64,000 nt of DNA from Psychrobacter sp. FDAARGOS_221 (GTDB taxonomy: Bacteria > Pseudomonadota > Gammaproteobacteria > Pseudomonadales > Moraxellaceae). Below the pieces are notes generated by a model. That model worked only from the letters and a program-made list of their open reading frames with translations, was not told where the DNA came from and did no database searches. The number at the start of each line of letters is the position of its first letter. Position 1 is the stretch's first letter. Shown piece after piece: positions 35,342 through 48,593 of the stretch. The stretch lies in assembly GCF_002313155.2 (NCBI RefSeq), contig NZ_NWFK02000001.1, positions 1,798,001 through 1,862,000 of the forward strand, read 5' to 3'. The position numbers and the translations under genes were made by a program.

Positions 35342-36736
35342 ATGTCAGATAGTTTGCCGTTATGGGATAGATGTCTTGATGACTTAAGATATCAACTCAA
35401 AGAAAATGAGTTTACGATGTGGTTACGCCCACTATCGGCCAATGTGTTGGGTGATACTTTAGAGCTGTTGGCACCAAACCAGTATTTCGTATCACATTTA
35501 AAACAGCATCATTTTGCTGAAATTGAAAAATTGGCCAAGCAGCACAGTCAAGGCAGTATCAAACAGGTTGTCATTCAAGTTGAAAGCAGCGTGCAACCAA
35601 AGCAAAATCAAGCTGCGGGTCACTTAAGCGATGCGCTACAATCGGCGCCTACTTCGTCATCAGCGTCGACGGGCTCTACGCAAACAGAAGCGGCAAACAT
35701 CAATAGTGATAAAGCGTTAAGCTATATCAATCCGATGTTTACCTTTGAAACCTTTGTGACGGGTAAATCTAACATGCTGGCTTATAAAGCCTGCTTAGAA
35801 CTGGGTAAAAAGCAGTCTCAAAACCGTCATAATCCTTTGTTTTTGTATGGCGCATCAGGATTGGGTAAAACTCACTTGATGCACTCTGTTGCGCACCGTT
35901 ATCTTAAAATTGGTAAAACCTTTTATTATTTTTCCTCAGAAAAGTTTATCAATCAGCTGGTTTATGCGCTGCGAAATCAAAAAATTGAGCAATTTAAGAA
36001 AAAGATCAAACGCGTTGATTTGTTAATTATTGACGATGTGCACGTGTTGGCCGGTAAAAACAAATCCAGTAGTGAGTTTTTGTCGCTGTTTGCTGATTTT
36101 ATGGTTGAAGGTAAGCAAGTGATCTTGGCTTCAGACAGACATCCGTCGCAGATGACAGAGTTTGATGAACGTTTCCGTTCAAGATTTTCTTCAGGATTAG
36201 CGGTATCGATTGATCCGCCTGAGATGGAAACACGGATGCAAATTTTGCAGAAAAAAGCGCATTTATCTGGGGTAGAGTTACCAAAAGAGTGTGCGTTGTT
36301 TATTGCGCAAAACGTGGTGTCGAATGTGAGACGCTTAGAGGGCGCATTGAACCAGGTGATGGCAACCGCTAACTTGACCGGTAATCCTATTGATTTGGAT
36401 ATGGTGCAATACGCGCTAAAAGACGTGATAGCCATACGCTCACAAGCGGTGAGTATGGATAATATTCGCAAAGTAGTCGCTGAATATTACGATGTATCGG
36501 TAAAAGATTTGATGAGTAAGAAGCGCACACGTAGTATTGCGCGTCCTCGCCAAATTGCGATGGCATTAGCACGTGAGCTGACTAAAGACAGCTTCCCAGA
36601 TATCGGGCAATCTTTTGGTGGCCGTGATCATACGACCGTGATGCATGCTTGCGATAAAGTGGCCGAGCTGCGCAAAGAAGATCCTGCGTTAGACAAAGAA
36701 TATAAAGCGTTGGCGATGACACTACAAGCAGGGTAG
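35342..36736 (+). CDS. dnaA: Chromosomal replication initiator DnaA
   Basis: AAA+ initiator that binds DnaA boxes and opens oriC. The protein is 464 aa. Domain I (WDRCLDDLRYQLKENEFTMWLRPL) is followed by a Q/S/T-rich linker (about 85-130). The AAA+ domain has Walker A GASGLGKTHL and Walker B LLIIDDVHVL. Domain IV has the DnaA signature GRDHTTVMHACDK. The start is the ATG at 35342 with AGGA upstream; a longer in-frame TTG reading at 35309 is unlikely. It is followed by dnaN after about 150 bp. Confidence 0.98.
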   Translation: MSDSLPLWDRCLDDLRYQLKENEFTMWLRPLSANVLGDTLELLAPNQYFVSHLKQHHFAEIEKLAKQHSQGSIKQVVIQVESSVQPKQNQAAGHLSDALQSAPTSSSASTGSTQTEAANINSDKALSYINPMFTFETFVTGKSNMLAYKACLELGKKQSQNRHNPLFLYGASGLGKTHLMHSVAHRYLKIGKTFYYFSSEKFINQLVYALRNQKIEQFKKKIKRVDLLIIDDVHVLAGKNKSSSEFLSLFADFMVEGKQVILASDRHPSQMTEFDERFRSRFSSGLAVSIDPPEMETRMQILQKKAHLSGVELPKECALFIAQNVVSNVRRLEGALNQVMATANLTGNPIDLDMVQYALKDVIAIRSQAVSMDNIRKVVAEYYDVSVKDLMSKKRTRSIARPRQIAMALARELTKDSFPDIGQSFGGRDHTTVMHACDKVAELRKEDPALDKEYKALAMTLQAG

Positions 36737-36884
36737 GGGTGAGTTGGTTTTACTCAGCAAATGCTTAGCATATCGCCGATATCGTATCGTCAATAGATGC
36801 GATGCACAGCCGCCAATATTTAGTTATACTAGCGATAAACCTTGACTGTACACTCCAGATATTCAATCAAAGAGTCCTATTATT

Positions 36885-38060
36885 ATGCAACTGTCGATAA
36901 ATCGTGAATTGCTGCTAAAAGCCATTAATTTGATTGCTAAAGCGGCAGATAAACGCCATAACATGGTCGTGTTAGGCAATATAAAACTAGAGATAACAGA
37001 GCAGGCATTAATTTTGACTGCTTCTGATTTGGAAGTGGAGCTCACCGCTGAAGTTAAGCTGGATAACGGCGCAACTGGGCAGGTTGGTGCGACAACATTA
37101 CCAGCCACTAAGCTGCATGAAATCTGTAAGCTGCTACCAAAAGATGCGCAGATTAATATCAGCGCTGAAGGCAATGAGCGCTGTGTGATTACCAGTGGTA
37201 AAAGCCGCTTCGTGCTGGGTACTTTACCGGCAGCAGACTTCCCAATTTTGGGTAATCCAGCCAACATCACCGCATTGACCTTAAACCGTCTGGTGCTGCT
37301 AGATTTGATGACCAAAACTCAGTTTGCGATGGCCATTCAAGATGTGCGTTATTACTTAACCGGCATGTTGTTTGAGGTCGGTCAACGTCAATTAACCACG
37401 GTAGCAACCGACGGACACCGTCTGGCACTGGCTCGCAGCGTGATTGATGTGGCTGATGACTTTGCCATGCAAGCTATTTTGCCACGCAAGGCAGTGATTG
37501 AGCTTGAGCGTTTGGCCAATGAGTTGGGCAAGTTGGTTGGGGACAAAGACGGTACCTTAACCTTAAGCTTTGGACGTGAGTTTTTGCAGGTAAGCTTGCC
37601 ATTTGGCAATGTTGATAGTGCAGGGCAGATTGATGATTCGGTAAAAGTCACCTTTACTGCACGTCTGATTGACGGTAAGTTCCCTGACTATCGCCGTGTG
37701 ATGCCGACCAGTACCGACAAGACAGCCTTGGTCAACAAAGAAAAAATGCTCGATGTGCTGAGACGGGTATCTATCTTAAGTAACGAGAAGTCACGAGGCG
37801 TTATCTTTAAGTTCGCGCAAGACGGTCTAGTGGAAGTGCGTGCCAACAACGCTGAGCAAGATGAAGCGGTCGAGGCATTGCAGGTTCAATACCAAGGTGA
37901 GCCAATCGAATTGTCATTCAATGCGGCTTATTTGCAAGATGTTCTTGATGTATTAGGCGGCGATGTACAGCTACATATGAGCCAAGCCAATAGCTCAGTA
38001 TTGGTGAATCAGCATAATGATACTCAGCATCAATATGTGATTATGCCGATGCGTATTTAA
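36885..38060 (+). CDS. dnaN: DNA polymerase III beta sliding clamp
   Basis: Ring-shaped processivity clamp, 391 aa with three similar domains. It begins MQLSINRELLLKAI and ends with the typical C-terminal YVIMPMRI. Other recognisable blocks are TRSV-like LATDGHRLALAR (here as VATDGHRLALAR) and FPDYRRVMP. It stands between dnaA and recF in the usual order, with a terminator just after it. Confidence 0.97.
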   Translation: MQLSINRELLLKAINLIAKAADKRHNMVVLGNIKLEITEQALILTASDLEVELTAEVKLDNGATGQVGATTLPATKLHEICKLLPKDAQINISAEGNERCVITSGKSRFVLGTLPAADFPILGNPANITALTLNRLVLLDLMTKTQFAMAIQDVRYYLTGMLFEVGQRQLTTVATDGHRLALARSVIDVADDFAMQAILPRKAVIELERLANELGKLVGDKDGTLTLSFGREFLQVSLPFGNVDSAGQIDDSVKVTFTARLIDGKFPDYRRVMPTSTDKTALVNKEKMLDVLRRVSILSNEKSRGVIFKFAQDGLVEVRANNAEQDEAVEALQVQYQGEPIELSFNAAYLQDVLDVLGGDVQLHMSQANSSVLVNQHNDTQHQYVIMPMRI

Positions 38061-38802
38061 TCGGTTGGTATGGTTAGAAGTAAAGCAAGATCTTAAGGGT
38101 CTTGCTTTTTTTTGGCCAAAGTTTTGATCGCTATATACCACGGTGCTTTGCTATTGACTTATCTGCTGCTTTTAAGGGTAGGTTTTGGCTTTAATTTAAG
38201 GTTGAAAGTGCTAATGATTTGTCTATTTTCAACCGTACTTTTACCTAATTTCATTTAACATAATTATGGTGTCTAATATTTACTGTAGATTATGTTAAAT
38301 AGAATGGGCGAATTAATCACTCAATTAGGTCATTAAAATTAACGGTTTTTAAAACTTAAAATCAGCGGTTATTAATCTAGGTGATGACGTATAAGATTCG
38401 CTTAAAGTGGCTGACCTTAATTTTGGGATTAAAAGTTTAAGCGTTAAATATTGGCGTGAAAAAATTGGTGTTAGGAAAGGGTCTGGAAAATTGCCAACAC
38501 ATATAAGTCTGGTCAGATTTAATTAGAACAGGTTAGAAAAAGACGAATAACGAAAAGATAGGCGCTGATAGTTTGGATAAGATTAATGATGAATATCGTC
38601 AATGATAAAAGTATGGCGATAAATCTAAGCGATGAATGACTATCAATGAGTGAATATAGAAATAACCATCATAAGCTCAATAATAAGAAACATACGATTA
38701 AAAGATGCGCATTAGATGCCGGTCATTTAAACTAAGGCGTATCCTAGATGGGATTATGAGGCTAACGTTTCTGAGTTAGATGAGTGTGCAAAGGTTTTTA
38801 TT
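38061..38802. other. dnaN-recF intergenic region
   Basis: 742 bp, much longer than usual between these genes. It starts with the dnaN terminator and then is AT-rich. A 12-bp perfect inverted repeat (ATTTAACATAAT at 38253-38264 and its complement at 38289-38300) could form a long hairpin. No gene is supported. Confidence 0.5.
38082..38113 (+). terminator. Terminator after dnaN
   Basis: The hairpin AAAGCAAGA / TCTTGCTTT with a 9-nt loop is followed by a run of T residues. It separates dnaN from recF transcription. Confidence 0.8.
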
Positions 38803-40083
38803 ATGCTGACGCAACTGAGTGTCTATCAATTACGCAATTTACAAGCTGTCAGTATTCAGCTTGGGCAGTGCAATGTGTTCGTGGGTGCCAACGGCAGTGG
38901 CAAGACCTCTTTGTTGGAGTCGCTGTATCTGCTGTCACGGGGCAAAAGCTTTCGCCATCATCAGCCTAAGCGCTATATCTCGCATCATGCGCCTAATACC
39001 ACGGTACACGCTAAGTTTGCCGATGGGGGCAGTATGGCCATTCAAAAGGCGCAAGATGCCAGTAGCGTGATGCGACTGGGCCAACAGACCGTCTATGTAC
39101 AAAGTGCATTGGCCAAGCAGCTACCTACCCTGTTAATCGATCCGTCATCGATGGATATCTTAGAGGTCGGTAGTGGCAGTCGCCGTCAGTTATTAGACTG
39201 GATTGCGTTTCACGTGAAACCAGGCTTTCATCCCCAATGGCTGGCCTATCAGCGCTTACTAAAACAAAGAAATACTTTGCTGAAGCAATCACCACGTTTG
39301 TCACAGTATCAGCAGCAAGAGTTAGCTGCCTGGGATAAAGGATTGGCGACCCATGCGGCACTGATAACTCATTATCGGCAGCAGGCATTCGACGAGTGGA
39401 AACCACTATTTGAGCAGTTAATCAGTCAGTTATTACCAGACTACGCCCCGTTTATTCAACTTAGGTTTGCGGCGGGCTATAACACAGAGGTGCCGCTAGA
39501 TGAGTTGTTACAGCAGCGCTTAACCCAAGACTGTCATATGGGCTATACCCGTATCGGCTGTCACCGTGCAGACGTTCAGGTGCTTTGGGTCGATGATGCA
39601 CAAGCGCGTCAGCTGCAGCATGAGCAGCAGCAACTACAAAATGAAATCCCTGAGCAATTACAGCATCAGCAAGCTGAAGGTTTACCACAAGACCAACTGT
39701 CACAAAAGGAGCTGCTAAAAGAGGAGTTGCCACATAAAGGGGTAGAGGACAATGTGCGCGAGCAGGCAGCTAATGTATTGTCACGGGGTGAAAAGAAGCT
39801 ATTGATCACCGCGTTAAGATTGTCGCAGCTACCCATATTATCGGGAGCATCATTATCCTCAGGTACGGATGTGAGCGAGGTGCTACCTGTGGTATTGCTG
39901 GATGACATTACTGCTGAGCTTGATGAGTATGCGCTAGATATCTTATTGCAGACACTATCTCAGTTATCGTGCCAAGTATTTATTACCAGTTTGGATACTG
40001 AGGTTATGGATAAGATTAGCGCCTATTGGCCACAAGCTCATTTGTTTCATGTGAAACAAGGCAGTATAACTCAAGCGCTATAG
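38803..40083 (+). CDS. recF: DNA replication and repair protein RecF
   Basis: SMC-like ATPase that helps load RecA at gaps. The protein is 426 aa against about 360 usually. Walker A GANGSGKTSLLE is near residue 27-38 and the signature LSRGEKKLLITALRL is intact, followed by the D-loop LLDDITAELD. The extra length is a Q/E/L-rich insert between about 265 and 325, before the signature. Two parS-like sites are inside the gene (FHVKP and FHVKQ). AAGG lies 8 nt upstream of the ATG. Confidence 0.95.
   Translation: MLTQLSVYQLRNLQAVSIQLGQCNVFVGANGSGKTSLLESLYLLSRGKSFRHHQPKRYISHHAPNTTVHAKFADGGSMAIQKAQDASSVMRLGQQTVYVQSALAKQLPTLLIDPSSMDILEVGSGSRRQLLDWIAFHVKPGFHPQWLAYQRLLKQRNTLLKQSPRLSQYQQQELAAWDKGLATHAALITHYRQQAFDEWKPLFEQLISQLLPDYAPFIQLRFAAGYNTEVPLDELLQQRLTQDCHMGYTRIGCHRADVQVLWVDDAQARQLQHEQQQLQNEIPEQLQHQQAEGLPQDQLSQKELLKEELPHKGVEDNVREQAANVLSRGEKKLLITALRLSQLPILSGASLSSGTDVSEVLPVVLLDDITAELDEYALDILLQTLSQLSCQVFITSLDTEVMDKISAYWPQAHLFHVKQGSITQAL
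39206..39221. promoter_or_regulatory. parS: parS-like site 10 (inside recF)
   Basis: CGTTTCACGTGAAACC, with a perfect 14-bp core; both outer bases differ. Confidence 0.8.
40043..40058. promoter_or_regulatory. parS: parS-like site 11 (3' end of recF)
   Basis: TGTTTCATGTGAAACA, one change at the centre. It sits about 10 codons before the recF stop codon. Confidence 0.7.
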
Positions 40084-43222
<3,139 letters not shown>

Positions 43223-43246
43223 TATCAAAGCGTTGTAATTCATTCA

Positions 43247-43280
43247 AAAGAAGTCATCTTGCTAGCAAGGTGGCTTCTTT
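43247..43280 (+). terminator. Terminator after gyrB
   Basis: A long hairpin of AAAGAAGTCATCTTGC type with a few mismatches pairs to GCAAGGTGGCTTCTTT. It abuts the parS at 43280. Confidence 0.7.
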
Positions 43281-43295
43281 GTTTCACGTGAAACA
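43280..43295. promoter_or_regulatory. parS: parS site 12, perfect (gyrB-mntP gap)
   Basis: TGTTTCACGTGAAACA, perfect. It is the rightmost site of the series and lies directly after the gyrB terminator. Confidence 0.92.
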
Positions 43296-43355
43296 TAAAC
43301 TTCCATGCTCTGTTTTTAAACTAGCTGTTACTGCTCAACGCTTAGGAAATAAATC

Positions 43356-43943
43356 ATGATTGAACTTTTGTTTTTGGCCATTGCGTTAGCGATGGATGCT
43401 TTTGCGGTATCTATCGGGTTAGGTGCTAAGCAGGCCAATGCGCCTTTTGCAAGCTCAGCAAAAGCGAAATCTATGTTGCTGCGACTGGCATTGATGGCAG
43501 GACTCTACTTTGGTGTTGCGCAGGGTGTGATGCCATTAACTGGCTATTTGTTAGGTTCTGCATTACTCGGCTGGTTGGCCTCTGCTGCCCCTTGGATAGG
43601 CTGTATAATCTTAGTCGCCTTGGGTGGTAATATGCTGTACGAAGCCATCATGGGTGACGATGAAGAAGAGGAGCTTGGGTCAGATGACATTACAAAAATT
43701 GACCATAAGGTGATGACATCGTTGGCGATTGCAACCAGTATCGATGCCATGGCAGCAGGGTTTACCTTAAACCTATTGGCAGTTAATGCGTGGTTGGCGT
43801 GTGTTATTATTGCACTGGTAACCGCTGTTTTTAGCTTTATAGGTGTTTATTTGGGCCGTCAATCAGGTACTTGGCTCGAGGATAAAGCTGAGATGTTAGG
43901 CGGCGTGGTATTAATTATTATTGGTATAAAAATGGTGTTGTAG
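43356..43943 (+). CDS. mntP: Manganese efflux pump MntP
   Basis: Exports Mn2+ across the inner membrane. The protein is 195 aa with six hydrophobic spans and the two family signatures: [14 protein letters not shown] (about 10-23) and the second-half equivalent [14 protein letters not shown], each with the functional Asp. An acidic loop ([12 protein letters not shown]) separates the halves. I see no yybP-ykoY Mn riboswitch in the 60 bp before the start. Confidence 0.93.
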   Translation: MIELLFLAIALAMDAFAVSIGLGAKQANAPFASSAKAKSMLLRLALMAGLYFGVAQGVMPLTGYLLGSALLGWLASAAPWIGCIILVALGGNMLYEAIMGDDEEEELGSDDITKIDHKVMTSLAIATSIDAMAAGFTLNLLAVNAWLACVIIALVTAVFSFIGVYLGRQSGTWLEDKAEMLGGVVLIIIGIKMVL

Positions 43944-43974
43944 TCGAGTGGTTTTGAACGGCACATTGTTGATT

Positions 43975-44011
43975 AAAAAAAGCCCTTTGTTTACATACAA
44001 AGGGCTTTTTT
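43975..44011. terminator. Bidirectional terminator between mntP and rlmF
   Basis: The perfect hairpin AGCCCTTTGT / ACAAAGGGCT is flanked by A and T runs between convergent genes. Confidence 0.88.
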
Positions 44012-44046
44012 ATTGCTGTAATAAAGCTAACTGAACTTTTTGACTA

Positions 44047-45051
44047 TTACTTAAAACGCCAAGCCAAGATGCGTGTCGCTTTTTGACCATGCTGCATATT
44101 AATGGTTTTAATCTGTCTCGCACCCACTCGGCGCAGTAGAGCATCGAGTGGTTTTAAGTTTTCTGCACGAGACACAAGGGTGGTAAACCAGTTCACTTGC
44201 TGAGCATAATCAACACTTTCATTAATCATGCGAGTAATAAAGGCGAACTCGCCGCCTTCCGTCCACAGCTCAGCGTTTTGACCGCCAAAGTTTAGGTTGT
44301 TTTTGGCATCAGCAAATTTATTGGCTTGTCCATTAGGATTACGGCGAGCGCGGTTCTTTTGCAGCTTGGTTTGCTTGCGATTATTGGCATCGAGCACTTC
44401 TTGCATTGACCCATGAAACGGTGGGTTACATACAGTGATATCAAAGTAATCATGCTCTCCGATAACACCTTTAAAGATATTTTTCGGGTTTTTTTGCTGT
44501 TTGACGGTCACTAGTTTTTTAAGGTTTGGATTAATCTCACAAATGGTCTTGGCAGTATTAATCGATACCGGATCGATGTCAGTGGCCGTAAAATGCCAGC
44601 CATAACTTTGACTACCGACAATAGGATAAATCAAGCTGGCACCAGTACCAATGTCTAACACATGCGGCTTTTTGTTCTCTGTGCCACTGTTATTATCGGC
44701 CAATAAGTCGGCTACTTGATGGATATAGTCGGCACGACCTGGGATAGGTGGGCACAAATAACCTTTGGGTAAATCCCAGTATTTAATGTTGTAGTGTAGC
44801 GCCAATAACGCCTTATTTAGGGTCAATACCGCATCGGCATCTGAGAAATTAATGGTCGGTTCACCACTGGGATTGGTGATGGTGTGCTTGGCCAATTCAG
44901 GCAAGGCTTGTGTTAATTTTACAAAATCATAGCGACCGTTATGAGGGTTGCGTGGATGTAGGGTATTGGCTTTGGGTTTTGATTCAGTAGAGGTGTTATT
45001 GTGTTTTGCAGTGGTGTGGTTAGAGGTATTGCGAGGGGTGTGCTGTGTCAT
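44047..45051 (-). CDS. rlmF: 23S rRNA m6A1618 methyltransferase RlmF
   Basis: SAM-dependent N6-adenine methyltransferase for A1618 of 23S rRNA (YbiN family), 334 aa. After a basic, N/T-rich leader comes [12 protein letters not shown], the SAM motif [15 protein letters not shown] and the catalytic NPPFHGS (NPPF). RRNPNG and the C-terminal ATRILAWRF also fit. It is convergent with mntP. Confidence 0.93.
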   Translation of the reverse strand: MTQHTPRNTSNHTTAKHNNTSTESKPKANTLHPRNPHNGRYDFVKLTQALPELAKHTITNPSGEPTINFSDADAVLTLNKALLALHYNIKYWDLPKGYLCPPIPGRADYIHQVADLLADNNSGTENKKPHVLDIGTGASLIYPIVGSQSYGWHFTATDIDPVSINTAKTICEINPNLKKLVTVKQQKNPKNIFKGVIGEHDYFDITVCNPPFHGSMQEVLDANNRKQTKLQKNRARRNPNGQANKFADAKNNLNFGGQNAELWTEGGEFAFITRMINESVDYAQQVNWFTTLVSRAENLKPLDALLRRVGARQIKTINMQHGQKATRILAWRFK

Positions 45052-45350
45052 AAGAGTTCAAGGCTTTTTAAATATAATAAGGGCGCTGCTGATAATAGAG
45101 GCGATAAGATATGGGGCTGTACAGCGCTAGTTTAACAGGTTTGCTGTGTTTTAGCGCCTTATCACGCTTTAATAGGACAATTTAATTGTAATGGCACCGA
45201 TCAAAAAAGGAATTTAAAGACAGCCAGATATCATTTATTTACACTGCTTGAGAGGTAGAGCTAGACGCCTTAATACACAATATACCATGACTGATAAACG
45301 AAAAACTCTCTAAAGCTGTTTGTAAAAAAACAAGCGTAGCAAAAGCATCA

Positions 45351-46544
45351 TCAGCCGTAGCGTTTGGCGATATGCTCAACCGCGTTTAAGTAGCCACTGC
45401 CAAATAGATTCAGGTGATTGAGGTAGTGATACAGGTTATAAATATCGACCCGATCAGCGAAGCCATCCTCAGTTAAACCGTAAGCAACATAGGCCTCGTA
45501 AAACGATTCGCTAAAGCCACCAAACAACTGCGTCATTGCCAAATCAGTCTCAGGATGACCGACATATACCGCCGGATCTATCAAATAACCAACGGCCTGT
45601 TGGGCTTTATCTTTACCGATATAATCATCAGCTTGGCCGAGCATGGCATTACCTGCCCATAAGTCACCATGTAATAAACTGGGTCGTGGCTGTCCGCCAT
45701 CATCTGTCAGCGGATAGTCAGGCAGATACAGTGATAGCTTTTGTTGCAGGTTTTCAAGCTGTCGTAAGATTTGACGACTGATGCGGTGATTATCAAATGC
45801 CAACTTGGTTTGCTCGCCTAGGCGCTGGGTAGCAAAAAACTCATACCAATTTTCGGTCCACTGATTGCGCTGTGGGTTGCTACCAATATAGTTGTCACTA
45901 AACCAACCGGCATACCAAGTAGCGGTTTGTTTATTTTCATCTTCCACTGAATCAGAGTTAATACTCGCTTTATCAGGTTGTGGTGGCACAGCTTTATGTA
46001 GCGTGGCCAGCTGCTTCGCTAAGTCGTACCATCCTGCGTCTTTATCAGACCTGCTCCCTTGATACGGCTGAATCATTGACAGCAATAAAAAACTTCGTCC
46101 TATCTTATTATCCACACCGTAAGCCAAGGGTCGACAGGTACGCGCACCTGTCGCCGCTATGGCGCATAATCCATCAACCTCAGCAAACAACAGTGGCGCA
46201 TTATTTAGGGTGTTTTGTTTCAAAAATACCTGTGGATTTTGTGATTGGTTCTGAACAGTTTGGTCATTGTTATCAGCTACCTGACTCAAGTCTGCTTTTG
46301 AGTTGGGTAGGGTCAACACGCTTGCCTGATTGATATCACCACCTGAGACAGGGCGTAAATCAACCTCATCTAATGATTTAATTATAGGGTGATGCGCATC
46401 AGTACTCAGCGCGTTGATGGCATCCATTAGGCTATCAAAACGTGGCACTTCAGAATAAGGCGCATCGGTGTCTAAATCAGAGGTGTTATCCATACTATTG
46501 TTACAGTTAGCGTTGGTAGAAGTTGAATTTAAAGAAGTGATCAT
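45351..46544 (-). CDS. Fructosamine/ketosamine kinase family protein
   Basis: A kinase with an APH-like fold, 397 aa. Diagnostic segments are LLHGDLWAGNAM (catalytic Asp and Asn), YLIDPAVYVGHPETDLAMTQLFGG and FYEAYVAYGLTEDGF. Family members phosphorylate protein-bound ketosamines to reverse glycation. The protein has an extra N-terminal region of about 45 polar residues, and the true start may be downstream (for example the ATG at 46493); no clear ribosome-binding site decides it. It is divergent from the crotonase gene. Confidence 0.85.
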   Translation of the reverse strand: MITSLNSTSTNANCNNSMDNTSDLDTDAPYSEVPRFDSLMDAINALSTDAHHPIIKSLDEVDLRPVSGGDINQASVLTLPNSKADLSQVADNNDQTVQNQSQNPQVFLKQNTLNNAPLLFAEVDGLCAIAATGARTCRPLAYGVDNKIGRSFLLLSMIQPYQGSRSDKDAGWYDLAKQLATLHKAVPPQPDKASINSDSVEDENKQTATWYAGWFSDNYIGSNPQRNQWTENWYEFFATQRLGEQTKLAFDNHRISRQILRQLENLQQKLSLYLPDYPLTDDGGQPRPSLLHGDLWAGNAMLGQADDYIGKDKAQQAVGYLIDPAVYVGHPETDLAMTQLFGGFSESFYEAYVAYGLTEDGFADRVDIYNLYHYLNHLNLFGSGYLNAVEHIAKRYG

Positions 46545-46801
46545 TGCTATACGTTTTGTTGCGGCTGTAGGATGTGTCTTGTGTTATAGCTTGGCGGTGT
46601 CTATATTAGAGGTAGCTAATAAATATATTTAGTCGAGGCGGCAAGGTTGGAAGAGAACCAAGCCTTTATGGCTAGCAGTACAGCCAGAATAAAGGCGCTA
46701 ATAAAATAAAACTACCACTACCTATAAGCTAGGTTATCACAAACCTTGCAAGCCTTAAAATTTCAATAACGATAAAAAATAACCATAAGAAGGATGACAT
46801 T

Positions 46802-47602
46802 ATGAGCACTGAAACGGATAGTAATAATCGCATTAGTTACCAAACGGACGGCGGTTATATTTGCTTAATTGGACTCAATCGAACCGACAAACGTAATGCC
46901 TTTGACAGCCATATGATTGCTCAATTATCAAAGGCGCTAACGGACTATGAAGAAGACAGTAATCTACGCTGTGCGCTAATCTTTGCGCATGGTGAGCACT
47001 TCACCGCGGGCCTTGACTTGATGGAGCTACAAGACAAGCTGGATAAGGGGGTGTTTGCCTTTGATAACACTCAAATTGACCCGTGGGGTATCAGTGGTAG
47101 GCAGCGAACCAAGCCAGTGGTTGTGGCGGTACAAGGCACCTGCTTTACCGCTGGTATTGAGCTGATGCTCAACAGTGATGTGGTCGTTGCTAGTGACGAC
47201 TGCAACTTTGCACAGATGGAAGTTCAGCGTGGTATCATGCCGTTTGGTGGCGCAACCGTACGTTTTGTGGCTGCCGCTGGTTGGCAAAAAGCCATGCCGT
47301 ATTTATTAACCGGTAAGCCATTTGATGCGGCAACAGCAGATAAGTTGGGCTTGGTCAGTGAAGTGGTGCCCAAAGGTCAGCAGTATGACCGTGCCTTTGA
47401 GTTGGCGACTGAGATTAGCAAAGCAGCACCACTTGGGGTTCAAGCGCTGCTTGCTTCGGTACAAGATGGCGCACGTAATGGTGCAGACAGCGCACTGTCT
47501 AATATCCACAGCTTTTTACCGCACTTATTTAACTCTGAAGATGCCAAAGAAGGGATGATGTCTATGGTTGAACGCCGCGAGGCTGACTTTAAGGGACGTT
47601 AG
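46802..47602 (+). CDS. Crotonase/enoyl-CoA hydratase family protein
   Basis: A 266-aa crotonase-fold enzyme acting on an acyl-CoA. The oxyanion-hole residues are in FTAGLDLMEL and the second signature is GTCFTAGIELMLNSDVVVA, with the usual acidic residue position in IELML and QMEVQRGIMPFGG. The reaction (hydratase, isomerase or other) cannot be told from the sequence. AAGGATGACATT precedes the ATG. It is followed 43 bp later by an AEC transporter on the same strand. Confidence 0.88.
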   Translation: MSTETDSNNRISYQTDGGYICLIGLNRTDKRNAFDSHMIAQLSKALTDYEEDSNLRCALIFAHGEHFTAGLDLMELQDKLDKGVFAFDNTQIDPWGISGRQRTKPVVVAVQGTCFTAGIELMLNSDVVVASDDCNFAQMEVQRGIMPFGGATVRFVAAAGWQKAMPYLLTGKPFDAATADKLGLVSEVVPKGQQYDRAFELATEISKAAPLGVQALLASVQDGARNGADSALSNIHSFLPHLFNSEDAKEGMMSMVERREADFKGR

Positions 47603-47645
47603 TTAACGCTATTTTTTACCCTGACCACAAGCGGTAGTCTTATTT

Positions 47646-48593
47646 ATGATCGACATTATCAATATCACCGTCCCGATTTTTATCATCATCGCACTGGGCT
47701 ATTTAAGTGTACGTACCCGTATCATTGACCCAAGCCACTCCAAAGGCATGGGCACTTTGGTATTGTATATTGCACTGCCAGCTTTGATGTTTAATGCCAT
47801 CGCGCAGATGCCTTTTCAGGAGGTTATATCGCCGCGTTATCTTTTGATCTATGCCATCGGGTCGGTGCTGGCATTTGTGATTGGGGTGATACTGACTAAA
47901 GGGGTATGGCGTCAGGACAATGTGTCTGCTGCGCTTAACTCGACAGCTCTGGCGTATGCAAACAGTGCCTTTATTGGCTTTGCTGCGTTGTCAGCGGTTA
48001 TCGGAGCGACGAAGGCAGCCACTTATTTATCTATGGTGGTACTGATAGAAAGTTTTATCATGCTGCCGATGCTTTTTATCATGGCAGGTATGAGCGCTGA
48101 CGGCAGTCAGTCGTGGGGTCAGTTATTTCGCCGAATCGCCAAAAACCTCTCACGCAACCCACTGATTATTGCCATTATCGTCAGTGTTAGCTTCTCAGTA
48201 TTTAGTATTCCCGTACCTCAAGTAGCCGCCAAAACCGCGGAGATGCTGTCAGGCGTTGCCGCACCGGTTGCGCTGTTTGTTATCGGTATGAGTCTATATG
48301 GATTAGAGCTTAAAGGTGATTTACCCAAAATCACTACCATTGGCTTAGGTAAGCTGATTGTCCATCCACTCATGATGCTGCTTGCGATTATGCTTATCCC
48401 AAGTGCGTCCATAGAACACAAATATGTGGCGATGCTGTTTGCATCTGCACCGACCTTCTCGACCATTGCCATTATTGGTCAGTATTATGGCTTGGTCGAT
48501 CGGGTGTCGGCGATAGTCATTATCTCAACTGTGGGCTCGTTTTTTAGTATGAGTGCGGTGTTGATGTATTGGGAGATGACGATTGGGTTTTAA
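47646..48593 (+). CDS. AEC-family transporter (auxin efflux carrier-like)
   Basis: A 315-aa inner-membrane carrier with about ten hydrophobic spans in two five-helix halves (GTLVLYIALPALMFNAIA in the first and GVAAPVALFVIGMSLYG in the second are typical of the Mem_trans/AEC fold). Bacterial members export or import organic acids such as malate; the substrate here is unknown. It probably shares a transcript with the crotonase gene. Confidence 0.88.
   Translation: MIDIINITVPIFIIIALGYLSVRTRIIDPSHSKGMGTLVLYIALPALMFNAIAQMPFQEVISPRYLLIYAIGSVLAFVIGVILTKGVWRQDNVSAALNSTALAYANSAFIGFAALSAVIGATKAATYLSMVVLIESFIMLPMLFIMAGMSADGSQSWGQLFRRIAKNLSRNPLIIAIIVSVSFSVFSIPVPQVAAKTAEMLSGVAAPVALFVIGMSLYGLELKGDLPKITTIGLGKLIVHPLMMLLAIMLIPSASIEHKYVAMLFASAPTFSTIAIIGQYYGLVDRVSAIVIISTVGSFFSMSAVLMYWEMTIGF

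Noticed and set aside
43296..43355. Manganese (yybP-ykoY) riboswitch before mntP
   Set aside because: The leader is too short and lacks the conserved loops.
46108..46116. Single perfect DnaA box in the fructosamine kinase-like gene
   Set aside because: An isolated box in coding DNA with no second box nearby; a chance match is likely.
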